From positions 70,637-115,989 of the forward strand of contig DVFR01000046.1 in assembly GCA_018713165.1 (NCBI GenBank): 45,353 bases of DNA. Direction: 5' to 3'. Position 1 is the stretch's first letter, and each line of letters opens with the position of its first letter. Shown piece by piece: positions 6,236-14,432 of this stretch. The stretch comes from Candidatus Coproplasma stercoravium (GTDB lineage: Bacteria > Bacillota > Clostridia > Christensenellales > Borkfalkiaceae). The position numbers were made by a program, and so were the translations under genes. The notes below the pieces were generated by a model. It saw only the letters and a list, made by a program, of their open reading frames with translations, did no database searches and was not told where the DNA came from.

Positions 6236-7155
6236 GCGATCTATTTGAGGATAAAAACATCTCACCCATGCTTTTGTATGAAACGCAGCCCTTCGACGAT
6301 GAAAGCTATATCTATGAATTAAAGTTAGACGGAATACGTTGTCTTGCCTATATCGACGGCAAGTCGGTAGTTTTGCAAAATAAGCGGCATAAGGACGTAA
6401 CGGCAACCTATCCCGAACTTGCGGGCATGAATAAGTGCGTCAAAAAGCGCGTTATACTCGACGGTGAGCTTGTCGTTTTAAATAAAGACGGCAAGCCCGA
6501 TTTTTGTGCCCTGCAACGCCGCAGTCTTATGACGGACAACTTTAAAATAAGTCTTGCGGCAAAGAGCAATCCTGTTCAGTTCGTCGCCTACGACATTATT
6601 TATTACGACGGCAAAGACCTCACGAATAAGCCGCTCATGGAAAGAAAAGAAATACTTTTAAAGGCAGTTAGTGAGGGCAATAACCTTACAATTTCAAGGT
6701 ATATAGAAAAGAACGGCGTTGCCTTCTTCGAACTTACAAAGGCGCAGGAGCTTGAGGGAATAGTCGCTAAAAAGAAGGATGGGCTGTACCACATAGGCAA
6801 GCGCACACGCGATTGGTTAAAAATCAAGGCAATGCAGGACGAGGACTTGCTGATTTTAGGCTATCAGCCCGATGGGCACGGCGAGGTGAAAGACCTTATT
6901 CTGGGCTACTATGACGAGGACGGCAAGCTGCAATGCCGAGGCAAAGTCTACCTCGGCATATCGAAGGAGGAGAGGGGCATTATAGCGCAATTCGCAAAGA
7001 CGAATACGGTTAAAAAACCGTGGTTTCCAAAGTATAAAAACGCCGTCTGGCTCAAACCTCAACTTGTCGGTACGGCTCACTTCATGCACGAAACGGTTAG
7101 CGGTGGTATGCGCCAGCCCGTATGGAAAGGACTGAGATTTGATAAAATCTATTGA
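6232..7155 (+). CDS. ATP-dependent DNA ligase (LigD ligase-domain type)
   Basis: The 307-aa protein has only the adenylation and OB-fold domains of a LigD-type ligase. Motif I is ELKLDGIR with K31 as the AMP-accepting lysine. LDGELVVL is motif III-like, YDIIYYDGKDL follows, EGIVAKK is motif IV and DWLKIK motif V. The C-terminal part (PVWKGLRFDK) ends the OB fold. Polymerase and phosphoesterase domains of full LigD are absent, so gap filling must come from elsewhere. The GTG start overlaps the Ku stop in GTGA. It would seal breaks held by Ku. Confidence 0.93.
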   Translation: MSDLFEDKNISPMLLYETQPFDDESYIYELKLDGIRCLAYIDGKSVVLQNKRHKDVTATYPELAGMNKCVKKRVILDGELVVLNKDGKPDFCALQRRSLMTDNFKISLAAKSNPVQFVAYDIIYYDGKDLTNKPLMERKEILLKAVSEGNNLTISRYIEKNGVAFFELTKAQELEGIVAKKKDGLYHIGKRTRDWLKIKAMQDEDLLILGYQPDGHGEVKDLILGYYDEDGKLQCRGKVYLGISKEERGIIAQFAKTNTVKKPWFPKYKNAVWLKPQLVGTAHFMHETVSGGMRQPVWKGLRFDKIY

Positions 7156-7180
7156 CAAATGGGATTTCAAGTATTAAAAT
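7152..7180 (+). promoter_or_regulatory. Promoter of the Y-family polymerase operon
   Basis: TTGACA (7152-7157) and TAAAAT (7175-7180) are 17 bases apart, just at the ligase stop codon. A small dyad AAACA-AA-TGTTT lies at about 7185-7196, near the transcript start. No GAAC...GTTC LexA-type site is present. Confidence 0.65.
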
Positions 7181-7215
7181 AAAACAAACAAATGTTTATA
7201 TTTTAGAAGGAAAAA

Positions 7216-8712
7216 GTGAAAGATCGAATTTATATTGCAATAGACCTGAAATCATTTTATGCCTCCGTAGAGTGCGTGGACAGGGGACTCGACCCGCTAG
7301 ATACCAACCTCGTCGTTGCGGATAAGAGCAGGACGGACAAGACAATCTGTCTTGCCGTAACGCCTGCACTCAAATCATACGGTGTGTCCGGCAGAGCGCG
7401 TCTGTTTGAAGTTGTGCAGAGAGTGAGGGAGGTCAACCGTGAACGCCGTGGAAACGCTCCGAACAGGAAGTTTACAGGCAAATCGCATTTTGATAGCGAA
7501 CTTAAAGCCGACCCTTCGCTCGAACTTGGGTATATTGTCGCACCACCTCGTATGGCGCACTACATTGAATACAGCACGAAGATTTATCAGATATATTTAC
7601 AGTACGCCGCGCCCGATGATATTCACGTCTATTCGATAGACGAGGTGTTTATCGACGTAACTTCATACCTTAAAACGGCGAAATGCACGGCCCGTGAATA
7701 TGCAATGCGGATGATTAAGCACGTTCTGAAAGAAACAGGCATAACCGCCACGGCAGGAATAGGTACCAATTTATATCTGTGCAAAGTCGCAATGGACATT
7801 GTTGCAAAGCATGTTCCTGCCGACAAGGACGGCGTTCGCATTGCAGAGCTTGACGAGATGACCTACCGCAAGACGCTATGGAACCACCGTCCGCTCACAG
7901 ACTTTTGGCGCGTGGGAAGAGGTTATGCCAATAAATTGGAACGCCATGGGCTTTTCACTATGGGCGATATTGCCCGCTGTTCAACAGAAAACGGTTCGCT
8001 TTACAATGAAGAATTACTCTATCGGATGTTCGGTATCAATGCCGAACTTCTCATCGACCACGCGTGGGGGTGGGAGCCGTGCACTATTGCAGACATTAAG
8101 GCATATAAACCGCAGGCGAGTAGCCTCGGTTCAGGTCAGGTATTGCAGGAGGCTTATCCTTATAAAAAGGCAAAACTTGTCGTAACAGAAATGGCGGATG
8201 CCCTTGCGCTCGACCTTGTTGCAAAGGGGCTTGTTACAAATCAGATAGTTATGACTGTTGGCTACGATTGCGACAACGAAAATTACGACGGCGAGTTTAC
8301 CTACGACTACTACGGCAGAAAGATACCCAAACACGCACATGGCACATTTAATCTCGATGAGTATTCCTCTTCCGGGAAATATCTGCGCTATGCGGCGACG
8401 GAGTTGTTCGACAGAATAGTAAATAAAAAGCTTGCCATTCGTCGTCTGTATATAACGGCAACAAGGGTTGTACGCGAAGAGGACGCACCGCAGCGCGAAA
8501 CAGAACAGCTTAATATGTTTAAGGACTTTGAAGAAGAAACCGCCCGCAGAGAATTATTCGAGACCGAATGCGAGAAGGAAAGAAAGCGCCAGAAGGCTGT
8601 GCTTGCATTGAGGGAGAAGTACGGCAAAAATGCCGTGCTCAAAGCTACAAGTTTTGAAGATGGCGCGACGGCAAGAGAACGGAACAATCAGATAGGAGGG
8701 CATAAAGCATGA
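7216..8712 (+). CDS. Y-family DNA polymerase (UmuC/UvrX-like)
   Basis: This 498-aa protein is a translesion polymerase. The N-terminal IAIDLKSFYASVE has metal-binding D10. YSIDEVFIDVT holds D142 and E143, the second catalytic pair. TAGIGTNLYLCKVAMD and LTDFWRVGRG mark the fingers/thumb (HhH) part. Near the C-terminus EQLNMF (Q431-F435) fits a sliding-clamp-binding motif. The length and the following YolD-like gene match the UvrX/YqjW-type subgroup of Bacillota, often on mobile DNA. The start is a GTG behind AGAAGG. The final ATGA overlaps the next gene. Confidence 0.94.
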   Translation: MKDRIYIAIDLKSFYASVECVDRGLDPLDTNLVVADKSRTDKTICLAVTPALKSYGVSGRARLFEVVQRVREVNRERRGNAPNRKFTGKSHFDSELKADPSLELGYIVAPPRMAHYIEYSTKIYQIYLQYAAPDDIHVYSIDEVFIDVTSYLKTAKCTAREYAMRMIKHVLKETGITATAGIGTNLYLCKVAMDIVAKHVPADKDGVRIAELDEMTYRKTLWNHRPLTDFWRVGRGYANKLERHGLFTMGDIARCSTENGSLYNEELLYRMFGINAELLIDHAWGWEPCTIADIKAYKPQASSLGSGQVLQEAYPYKKAKLVVTEMADALALDLVAKGLVTNQIVMTVGYDCDNENYDGEFTYDYYGRKIPKHAHGTFNLDEYSSSGKYLRYAATELFDRIVNKKLAIRRLYITATRVVREEDAPQRETEQLNMFKDFEEETARRELFETECEKERKRQKAVLALREKYGKNAVLKATSFEDGATARERNNQIGGHKA

Positions 8713-9113
8713 ACGACTATGACGATATAATCAATCTGCCGCACCATCAGTCAAAAAATCATCCGCATATGTCGATGCACGACCGTGCAGCTCAATTTGC
8801 GCCGTTTGCTGCTCTCACTGGTTATGACGATGCGGTAAAGGAGGCAAGGCGACTGACAGACAGTAAACCTGAACTTGACGAAAATAAGCTTGAAGAACTT
8901 GACCAAAAGCTCGCCGACCTGATGATCCGTATTGAAGAACACCCCGAAGTTGTTATAACTTACTTTGAGCCTGATGATAAAAAGGAGGGTGGTGCATACG
9001 TCACATGCGTGAGCAAGCTTAAAAAGATTGACAGTTATAAGCACCAGTTGATTTTTGAAGATGGCAGGGAATTGAAAATCTGCAACATTGTAGAAATAAA
9101 GAAGATGGTATAG
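8709..9113 (+). CDS. YolD-like protein
   Basis: The 134-aa protein carries the Clostridia form of the YolD domain: HMSMHDRAAQFAPFAALTGYDDAVKEARRLTD at about residues 20-52, then a C-terminal part with strands ITYF, YVTCVSKLKKID and LIFEDGRELKICNIVEIKKM. YolD-like proteins are usually encoded next to UmuC/UvrX-type polymerases and are thought to serve as UmuD-like partners; the exact role is not settled. The start overlaps the polymerase stop (ATGA), a coupled pair. Confidence 0.85.
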   Translation: MNDYDDIINLPHHQSKNHPHMSMHDRAAQFAPFAALTGYDDAVKEARRLTDSKPELDENKLEELDQKLADLMIRIEEHPEVVITYFEPDDKKEGGAYVTCVSKLKKIDSYKHQLIFEDGRELKICNIVEIKKMV

Positions 9114-9189
9114 AGCGGTTACAAGTGAATTCGCGGTTAAAGAGCGCGACGTATATATTGCAATTATTAAAAAAAGAAGTATTAATATC

Positions 9190-9230
9190 AAAAATGAGGC
9201 TGTGGACATAATTCCAAAGCCTCACTTTTT
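9190..9230. terminator. Terminator between YolD-like and LacI genes
   Basis: AAATGAGGCTGTGG pairs with CCAAAGCCTCACTTT around a short loop, with T-rich ends on both sides. It lies between two converging genes. Confidence 0.7.
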
Positions 9231-9246
9231 ACACAGTGTAAACACC

Positions 9247-10242
9247 TTAATTGATATTGTTAGTAATGCTTTTTACAGTGCCTCTTTGTATAAGCTCACA
9301 TTCTAGCATTGTTCTGCGAGGATTATTCCCGTTGAGCATGTCGACTATTTGAAGGAAAGCAGCTTTGCCTATACCATCAAGATTTTGTTTAAAAGTAGTC
9401 AGATTATAGTTTGTAAACTTAAGAAATTCTAAATCATCAAATCCTATAACGGAAATATCCTCTGGTACTTTTTTCCCTAACTTTTTTAATCCGTCGATAA
9501 ATCCTATTGCCATTATGTCAGAACAGCAAATTACTGCTGTGTAATCTTTGTCATTATAGAATTCTGCGGCTGATTCACCTGATTTCCGTGTAAAGTTACC
9601 GTAGTAAATACTGCATGTATTTATATCGTAGCCTAGTCTGGCAATTCCGAGGATATATCCCGCTAATCGTTCTACACTTACTAAAGATTCGCATTCGCCT
9701 GCTACTAAACCTATTTTCTTATGCCCGTTTTTGCTTAGATAATAGACCGCGGACTCAATAGCTGTAATATTGTCGCTTGATACAGTAGAAAGGTTTTTAG
9801 CGCTTGGTATGTTGTTATCAAGTAAGACGATTGGAATTGGTGATTTAATTAGTTGTTTGAAAATACAGCTGTGAGAGTTAATACCTGCTATAAAAGCAGC
9901 AACAAAATTATTTTGCGTGAAGTATTCTGCAAGGTCAAAATTTTCGGGTTTGGTATCTATACAGTCATGTATGATTTCGTAACCTTGGGCGGAAGCATAT
10001 TTGTTAAATGATAACATTACGCTATACAGCATTTCATTTCGGTTATCATTGTCAAAACTCTCGAAAAGAAAACAAATACGATTATCTTTTATATTTTTCC
10101 TTCGGGATGTATAGCCAACCTTGTTAGCATAGTTAATTATTTTCGTTCGTGTTTTTTCTGAAATATCGGTAGCGCCGTTTAGTGCTTTCGAAACGGTACT
10201 GATGGAAATGTTCAGTTGTTTAGCTATATCTCTTATCGTCAT
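9247..10242 (-). CDS. LacI-family regulator next to malQ
   Basis: The 331-aa repressor starts MTIRDIAKQLNISISTVSKALNG, a LacI helix-turn-helix plus hinge helix (about residues 1-60). A periplasmic-binding-protein-like sensor domain follows (FVAAFIAGI, VYYLSKNGHKKIGLV, AVICCSDIMAIGFIDGL, VIGFDDLEF). The open frame reaches 10284, but the consensus promoter at 10273-10301 would start the transcript near 10266, so the ATG at 10242 is the start. It is divergent from malQ, whose promoter carries two TTTCGAAA dyads, so it probably represses malQ and itself until a maltodextrin-type inducer is bound. The inducer is inferred. Confidence 0.92.
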   Translation of the reverse strand: MTIRDIAKQLNISISTVSKALNGATDISEKTRTKIINYANKVGYTSRRKNIKDNRICFLFESFDNDNRNEMLYSVMLSFNKYASAQGYEIIHDCIDTKPENFDLAEYFTQNNFVAAFIAGINSHSCIFKQLIKSPIPIVLLDNNIPSAKNLSTVSSDNITAIESAVYYLSKNGHKKIGLVAGECESLVSVERLAGYILGIARLGYDINTCSIYYGNFTRKSGESAAEFYNDKDYTAVICCSDIMAIGFIDGLKKLGKKVPEDISVIGFDDLEFLKFTNYNLTTFKQNLDGIGKAAFLQIVDMLNGNNPRRTMLECELIQRGTVKSITNNIN

Positions 10243-10272
10243 ATTTTTTTCTTTATCTTTAAACTTTAGTAT

Positions 10273-10301
10273 ATTATACGGCAAAAGAGTAAAATCGTCA
10301 A
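10273..10301 (-). promoter_or_regulatory. Promoter of the first LacI gene
   Basis: On the minus strand TTGACG and TATAAT are exactly 17 bases apart (positions 10296-10301 and 10273-10278). This places the transcript start near 10266, below the longest open frame, and so fixes the start codon at 10242. Confidence 0.8.
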
Positions 10302-10365
10302 TACATTATTTTATATGGAATGTGACCAAAGTTTTTAAATTTGGGAAAAAAATTTTAAAAAAGTA

Positions 10366-10393
10366 TTGACATTTGTAAAAGTTATAATATAAT
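10366..10393 (+). promoter_or_regulatory. Promoter of malQ
   Basis: TTGACA (10366-10371) and TATAAT (10388-10393) are 16 bases apart. The start site should fall at about 10400, inside the first TTTCGAAA operator. Confidence 0.75.
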
Positions 10394-10395
10394 TG

Positions 10396-10436
10396 TTTCG
10401 AAAATATAATATAAATTTTAGATAAAATTTTCGAAA
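10396..10436. promoter_or_regulatory. Paired LacI-type operators TTTCGAAA before malQ
   Basis: TTTCGAAA occurs at 10396-10403 and again at 10429-10436, 33 bases (about three helix turns) apart. A central CG between mirrored AT-rich arms is typical of LacI-family operators. The first covers the malQ transcript start, the second lies beside its ribosome binding site. Binding by the adjacent regulator is inferred. Confidence 0.7.
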
Positions 10437-10444
10437 GGTGTGTA

Positions 10445-11941
10445 ATGGAAAAACGTAAATGTGGCGTTTTGTTGCCGATTTTTTCACTTCCATCATCGGA
10501 GGGGATAGGTACTCTTGGTCGTAACGCATATAATTTTATAGATTTTTTAAGTGATTCAGGAATGAATATATGGCAAGTTCTACCATTAAATCCAACCAAC
10601 TATGGAGATAGTCCCTATCAGTCGTGTTGTTCAAACGCGCTAAATTATTATTTTATAGATATTGACATGCTAATTGAAAAAGGACTATTAACTTGTAAAG
10701 AGGTAAAGACATCTGATTTAGGTGTAAACGCGCGCCATGTGGACTATAGTAAACAATTTACTCAAAAAATTGCATTATTACGGAAAGCTTTTGAGCGTTT
10801 TGATTTGCACGACAAAAAATTTGTTGGTTTTGTTGAACAAGGGCGATATAAAGACTTTGCAACTTTTATGACTTTTAAGTGTGCGTTTGGGCATAAGGCA
10901 TGGTCGGAATGGAAGGAGCCGTATCGAACTTATAATGAAAAAGTTGTAAATGAATATTTGATACGCAAACGCCATGAGTTTTTGTTCTGGCAATTTACCC
11001 AATACATATTTCTCCTCCAATGGAACTCCTTAAAAGACTATGCACACAGTAAAAACATTGTGCTTATGGGTGATATACCGTTATACTTGGCGTATGACAG
11101 CGTGGAAATGTGGAAGTATGGCGATAAATTGTTCATGGTTGATGAGTATCGTCGTCCTGAGTGCGTAGCAGGAGTTCCGCCTGATGCGTTTTGTGATGAC
11201 GGTCAACTTTGGGGTAATCCGTTATATGATTGGAAAAAGATGAGGCGAGACGGCTATAAATGGTGGAATGAACGTATAAATGAATGCTTAGACTTTTTTG
11301 ATATACTTCGTATTGACCACTTTCGTGGGTTTGACCGATTTTATGCTGTTAAGGCTGGAAGTCTCAACGCTCGTAAAGGTGAATGGTTAGATGGTCCTAA
11401 GGAAGAGCTGTTTAAAGATAAACTTGATTATAAAATTGTTGCCGAAGACCTCGGAGTGATTGATGACGGGGTGAGAAGGCTGATGAAAAATGTCGGCTAT
11501 CCCGGAATGAAAATACTTGAATTTGCATTTGACGGCTCGCCTGATAATGAACACAAACCATCGAATTTTACGCATAACTATGTATGTTATACAGGTACGC
11601 ACGACAACATGCCGCTTGCCCAGTATATAGCTGATCTTAAACAAGAAGAATTATATATATATAAACAGGATCTTGCATCTGAATGTGAAAAGGCCGGCGT
11701 GGAGGCTGATTTTTCCTCTCCGCAGAGTATATGTCTTAGCGTTGTAAAGTTAGCCTTTGCCTCGATTGCTGACACAGTGATTATTCCAATGTGGGATTTG
11801 TTATGTATGGGTGGAGAAGCCCGCATCAATTTGCCATCAACCGTCAGTGATAAAAATTGGAGTTGGCGTTTTGTAAAAGAAGATTTTGATACAAAGACAA
11901 AGGAATTTCTTAGAAACTGCGTGAAAAAAGATGTAGTGTAA
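10445..11941 (+). CDS. malQ: 4-alpha-glucanotransferase (amylomaltase, GH77)
   Basis: The 498-aa protein is a full GH77 enzyme. It cuts an alpha-1,4-glucan and passes the piece to another sugar, releasing glucose and making longer chains for phosphorylase. It begins KCGVLLPIFSLPSSEGIGTLG and has DSPYQSCCSNALNYYFIDI. Catalytic residues read from the motifs are the nucleophile D291 (RIDHFRGF), acid/base E334 (AEDLG) and D387 (TGTHDN). It has no signal peptide and is cytosolic. The ATG follows AAAGG. It stands alone, with its own promoter and operators, but works with the glucan operon at 15.3-24.9 kb. Its DNA is more AT-rich than that operon. Confidence 0.95.
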   Translation: MEKRKCGVLLPIFSLPSSEGIGTLGRNAYNFIDFLSDSGMNIWQVLPLNPTNYGDSPYQSCCSNALNYYFIDIDMLIEKGLLTCKEVKTSDLGVNARHVDYSKQFTQKIALLRKAFERFDLHDKKFVGFVEQGRYKDFATFMTFKCAFGHKAWSEWKEPYRTYNEKVVNEYLIRKRHEFLFWQFTQYIFLLQWNSLKDYAHSKNIVLMGDIPLYLAYDSVEMWKYGDKLFMVDEYRRPECVAGVPPDAFCDDGQLWGNPLYDWKKMRRDGYKWWNERINECLDFFDILRIDHFRGFDRFYAVKAGSLNARKGEWLDGPKEELFKDKLDYKIVAEDLGVIDDGVRRLMKNVGYPGMKILEFAFDGSPDNEHKPSNFTHNYVCYTGTHDNMPLAQYIADLKQEELYIYKQDLASECEKAGVEADFSSPQSICLSVVKLAFASIADTVIIPMWDLLCMGGEARINLPSTVSDKNWSWRFVKEDFDTKTKEFLRNCVKKDVV

Positions 11942-12023
11942 TATAAGACCATCAGTTTAACCGGGTCTTTAATGAAAATGTGATGTCAGGTATTCTGATC
12001 AGACAATTTGAACCAAATTGCAT

Positions 12024-12057
12024 TAAAGGGTAACATAGCGTTACCCTTTATTTTTTT
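12024..12057 (+). terminator. Terminator after malQ
   Basis: TAAAGGGTAAC-ATAGC-GTTACCCTTTA is a perfect 11-bp stem followed by TTTTTTT. Confidence 0.9.
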
Positions 12058-12063
12058 GCCCTA

Positions 12064-12158
12064 TTATGTGTGTGGGATTACGCAAATTACAAGCAGAGAA
12101 CATTCATACGATTCGTCAAACGCCTCAACAGTGTAACCGGGTGGTAGTGTACTTGCAT
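12064..12158 (-). pseudogene. Possible tail of a lost minus-strand gene
   Basis: Read on the minus strand this stretch encodes about 30 residues with a coding look (TLPPGYTVEAFDESYECS) up to a stop, but it has no ribosome binding site and no clear start. I do not recognise the family. It may be chance. The rest of 12058-12240 holds only AT-rich DNA with repeated GAAAAATTTT. Confidence 0.2.
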
Positions 12159-12240
12159 GGAAAAATATAAAAATAAATTTTGTTAAAATGTTAATATATA
12201 ACACATTATGAAAAATTTTGAAAAATTTTGGGCTAACCTA

Positions 12241-12268
12241 TTGACAAACAAAAAATTCATGTTATACT
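12241..12268 (+). promoter_or_regulatory. Strong promoter upstream of the surface lipoprotein gene
   Basis: TTGACA (12241-12246) and TATACT (12263-12268) are 16 bases apart, with an extended TG. It is about 300 bases before the lipoprotein start; the leader between them contains the CBM20 remnant. Confidence 0.75.
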
Positions 12269-12275
12269 ATAAGTG

Positions 12276-12289
12276 GTTAATCGGTTAAC
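12276..12289. promoter_or_regulatory. LacI-type operator GTTAATCGGTTAAC
   Basis: This near-palindrome with central CG begins 7 bases after the -10 and so covers the transcript start. A looser copy, GGTTAAAGGATTAAAC, lies at 15287-15302 before the GH13 gene, and GGCTAACCTATTG at 12229-12241 repeats its right arm. The second LacI regulator (15233) is the likely binder. Confidence 0.65.
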
Positions 12290-12344
12290 CTAATGTTTAG
12301 AATGCTTAGAAAAAGTGATTATGAATGGGTAAATAGCCAAATGT

Positions 12345-12546
12345 TGAAGTCCGCTTTTGGTGGGCAACTGGCTGTATATTGTAACAGACATGGCGATACT
12401 GCATAAGCGTTCCTGCCAATACCCAGATTGAATTTAAATTTATTAAAATTGACGGTGCAGGCAACGTAACGTGGGAAAGTGGATTAAACCATGTTTATAC
12501 AACTCCTTCAAATAATACCGGGGAAGTTGTTGTAAACTGGCAATAA
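12345..12546 (+). pseudogene. Remnant of a CBM20 starch-binding domain
   Basis: From 12385 to the stop at 12544-12546 one frame reads ...[19 protein letters not shown] and then [16 protein letters not shown] up to NWQ. This is the C-terminal half of a CBM20 starch-binding domain. Upstream, another frame gives VGNW (about 12360-12371), the conserved LGxW of CBM20, but frames are broken by stops and about 20-30 residues are missing. No start or ribosome binding site exists. It is probably the end of a deleted extracellular amylase gene, left inside the leader of the lipoprotein transcript. Confidence 0.75.
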
Positions 12547-12571
12547 ATAAAATTTGATAAGAGGTAAAACA

Positions 12572-14368
12572 ATGAAAGCAATGAAATGGATAACGCTTAG
12601 CGTTGTTGCTGCTGCTGTGGCATGTACGTCGCTGATTACCGCGTGCGGGCCTACAGAGGAAGAGCCGGAAGTTACCGAGTACACCGTAACCTATTACGAC
12701 GATGAAACAGTACTCAAAACCGAAACGGTGGAGGAGGGCAAAAAAGCTACGGAGTGGACTCCTACAAAGGAAGGCTACAATTTTGACGGCTGGTATGCAA
12801 CTCCCAACTTTGCACACGAATTTAAATTTGACGCGGCTATAAACGAGGATACATCCGTATTCTCAAAGTGGTCGTCATCCGCACAGGTAGACGACACCCG
12901 TACATTCTATATCTGCGGTCAGGGTTCGAGTAGTGTTCTCGGCGGCTCGGCAGTTTTAGAAGAGGGCGCGCAGATGACCAAGACCGAGGGCAAGAACGAA
13001 TATACCCTCACCGTTGACCTCTATGAAGGCGACTGGTTCCAGTTTGTAACCAATACGGCGTGGGATTATCAGCGCGGCTGGGGTTATATGACGACGGGTA
13101 CCATTGATGGCGTTGAATACTTCGCATCCAATGGCTCAATCGACGGAACCAAGCCTACTAAGATGGAAGATATAGTCTGCAAGAAGGACGGTAACTATAC
13201 GTTTACGCTTACGACACATCCCGCGGACGACCTTGGTAAACCGACTGAACTGAGTGATTCAGACACTATAACTTTTACCTATAACGGAGAAGTTGAAGGC
13301 ACTATAGAAGCAGTTACTCATTATTGGCTTAAGGGTGCACAGATAACCGCATGGCACGATATGTATAACGATGCTACCGAGCTCAAAGAGACGGAGACTA
13401 AAGGCGTTTATAGTATGAGCGTCTACCTCAAAGAGGGCGACCAGTTCATGTTTGCGTCTACATTTGTGACTGGTACGGAAAGTGAAGTCGGCAATCTTTA
13501 TATAAAAGCGGATACGCTCGATGAAGCGTCTAAGGCATACGTTGACGGAGACACCAGTAACATGACGGCAAAAGCTTCCGGTATGTATACATTCACATAT
13601 ACAGAAGCCACAACTACTCTTAGCGTAGCTTTCGATGCGACAAAGAAACCTGTTGAGTCTGATTACTATCTTGACGGTGCGTTCGGCGGTGACCACAATT
13701 GGACGAACAACAACTTCAATCCCGACTATCAGCTTGTAGAGACCGGAGATGGTTCGGGTATCTATGTGATAGAAAATGTTGAGCTTGCAGCCGACACAGA
13801 GTTCACCATTCAGGCTTTCGTGGCAGGTTCCACCGAACCGGGCGATAGCTGGGAAAACCAGACGGGCAACTACAACTATCGTTACTTCTACGGAAATGCC
13901 AACGCTTTCACCTCGGCAAATCCCGGTGCGGGTAACTACAACTTTAAAGTTCTGATTGCAAGCACCTATACCATAACTTTCGACAGTTACTCCAAGATAG
14001 TAACCATAGAGGATATGGCGCTCGGCTATGATATCTATATCAACGGCAATATGCAGGGTGCATCGTGGCCTGTAAGCTTTGACGCGCAGTATAAATTTAC
14101 GCAGTCCGAAACCGATGATAACATTTACGAGCTTACGTTCACGTTTGATGATGAATACGAATTCGGTTTTAAGGCATACCCCGCAGGAACCACCGATCCC
14201 GCTTCCAACAGCGATTGGTTAGGACTTGCTAAAATGGGTACAGAAGGTACGGCGAATAATCTCTTCAAGGGCACCAGCGCATCCAACTTTATGAGCACAG
14301 TTCCCGGTACCTATCGGATAGTTTACAATGCGGAAACGGATACAGTAGATTTCTATGCGGTAGATTAA
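12572..14368 (+). CDS. Surface lipoprotein with InlB-type repeat and several carbohydrate-binding-like modules
   Basis: The ATG at 12572 follows AAGAGG; an upstream TTG has none. A 24-residue signal peptide ends in the lipobox ITAC, so Cys25 is lipidated and the 598-aa protein sits on the outer face of the membrane. Residues about 40-105 form one InlB/Listeria-Bacteroides-type repeat (TVTYYDD...GYNFDGWYATPNFAHEF...KW). Then come four related beta-rich modules, starting near TFYICGQG, HYWLKGAQITAW, DYYLDGAFGGDHNW and YDIYINGNMQGASW. They are rich in Trp, Tyr and Asn and recall starch-binding modules of SusE/SusF and Clostridia amylases. With the maltodextrin ABC operon nearby, a role in capturing starch oligosaccharides is likely but not proven. 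Confidence 0.8.
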   Translation: MKAMKWITLSVVAAAVACTSLITACGPTEEEPEVTEYTVTYYDDETVLKTETVEEGKKATEWTPTKEGYNFDGWYATPNFAHEFKFDAAINEDTSVFSKWSSSAQVDDTRTFYICGQGSSSVLGGSAVLEEGAQMTKTEGKNEYTLTVDLYEGDWFQFVTNTAWDYQRGWGYMTTGTIDGVEYFASNGSIDGTKPTKMEDIVCKKDGNYTFTLTTHPADDLGKPTELSDSDTITFTYNGEVEGTIEAVTHYWLKGAQITAWHDMYNDATELKETETKGVYSMSVYLKEGDQFMFASTFVTGTESEVGNLYIKADTLDEASKAYVDGDTSNMTAKASGMYTFTYTEATTTLSVAFDATKKPVESDYYLDGAFGGDHNWTNNNFNPDYQLVETGDGSGIYVIENVELAADTEFTIQAFVAGSTEPGDSWENQTGNYNYRYFYGNANAFTSANPGAGNYNFKVLIASTYTITFDSYSKIVTIEDMALGYDIYINGNMQGASWPVSFDAQYKFTQSETDDNIYELTFTFDDEYEFGFKAYPAGTTDPASNSDWLGLAKMGTEGTANNLFKGTSASNFMSTVPGTYRIVYNAETDTVDFYAVD

Positions 14369-14391
14369 GCGTTCCCCTCCATATGGCATAA

Positions 14392-14419
14392 AAAATCGGG
14401 CGCTGAAAAGCGCCCGATT
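14392..14419 (-). terminator. Terminator of the second LacI gene
   Basis: AATCGGGCGCT-GAAA-AGCGCCCGATT is a perfect 11-bp stem. The U-run is on the minus strand (continuing AAAAAA on the plus strand at 14390-14395), so it chiefly ends the minus-strand gene; the plus-strand lipoprotein transcript may also stop here. Confidence 0.8.
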
Positions 14420-14432
14420 GCCATATAGGACA

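Noticed and set aside
10306-10599. Minus-strand open frames of 97 and 64 aa at the start of malQ
   Set aside because: They lie over the malQ promoter, operators and first codons, are AT-rich and have no start signals.
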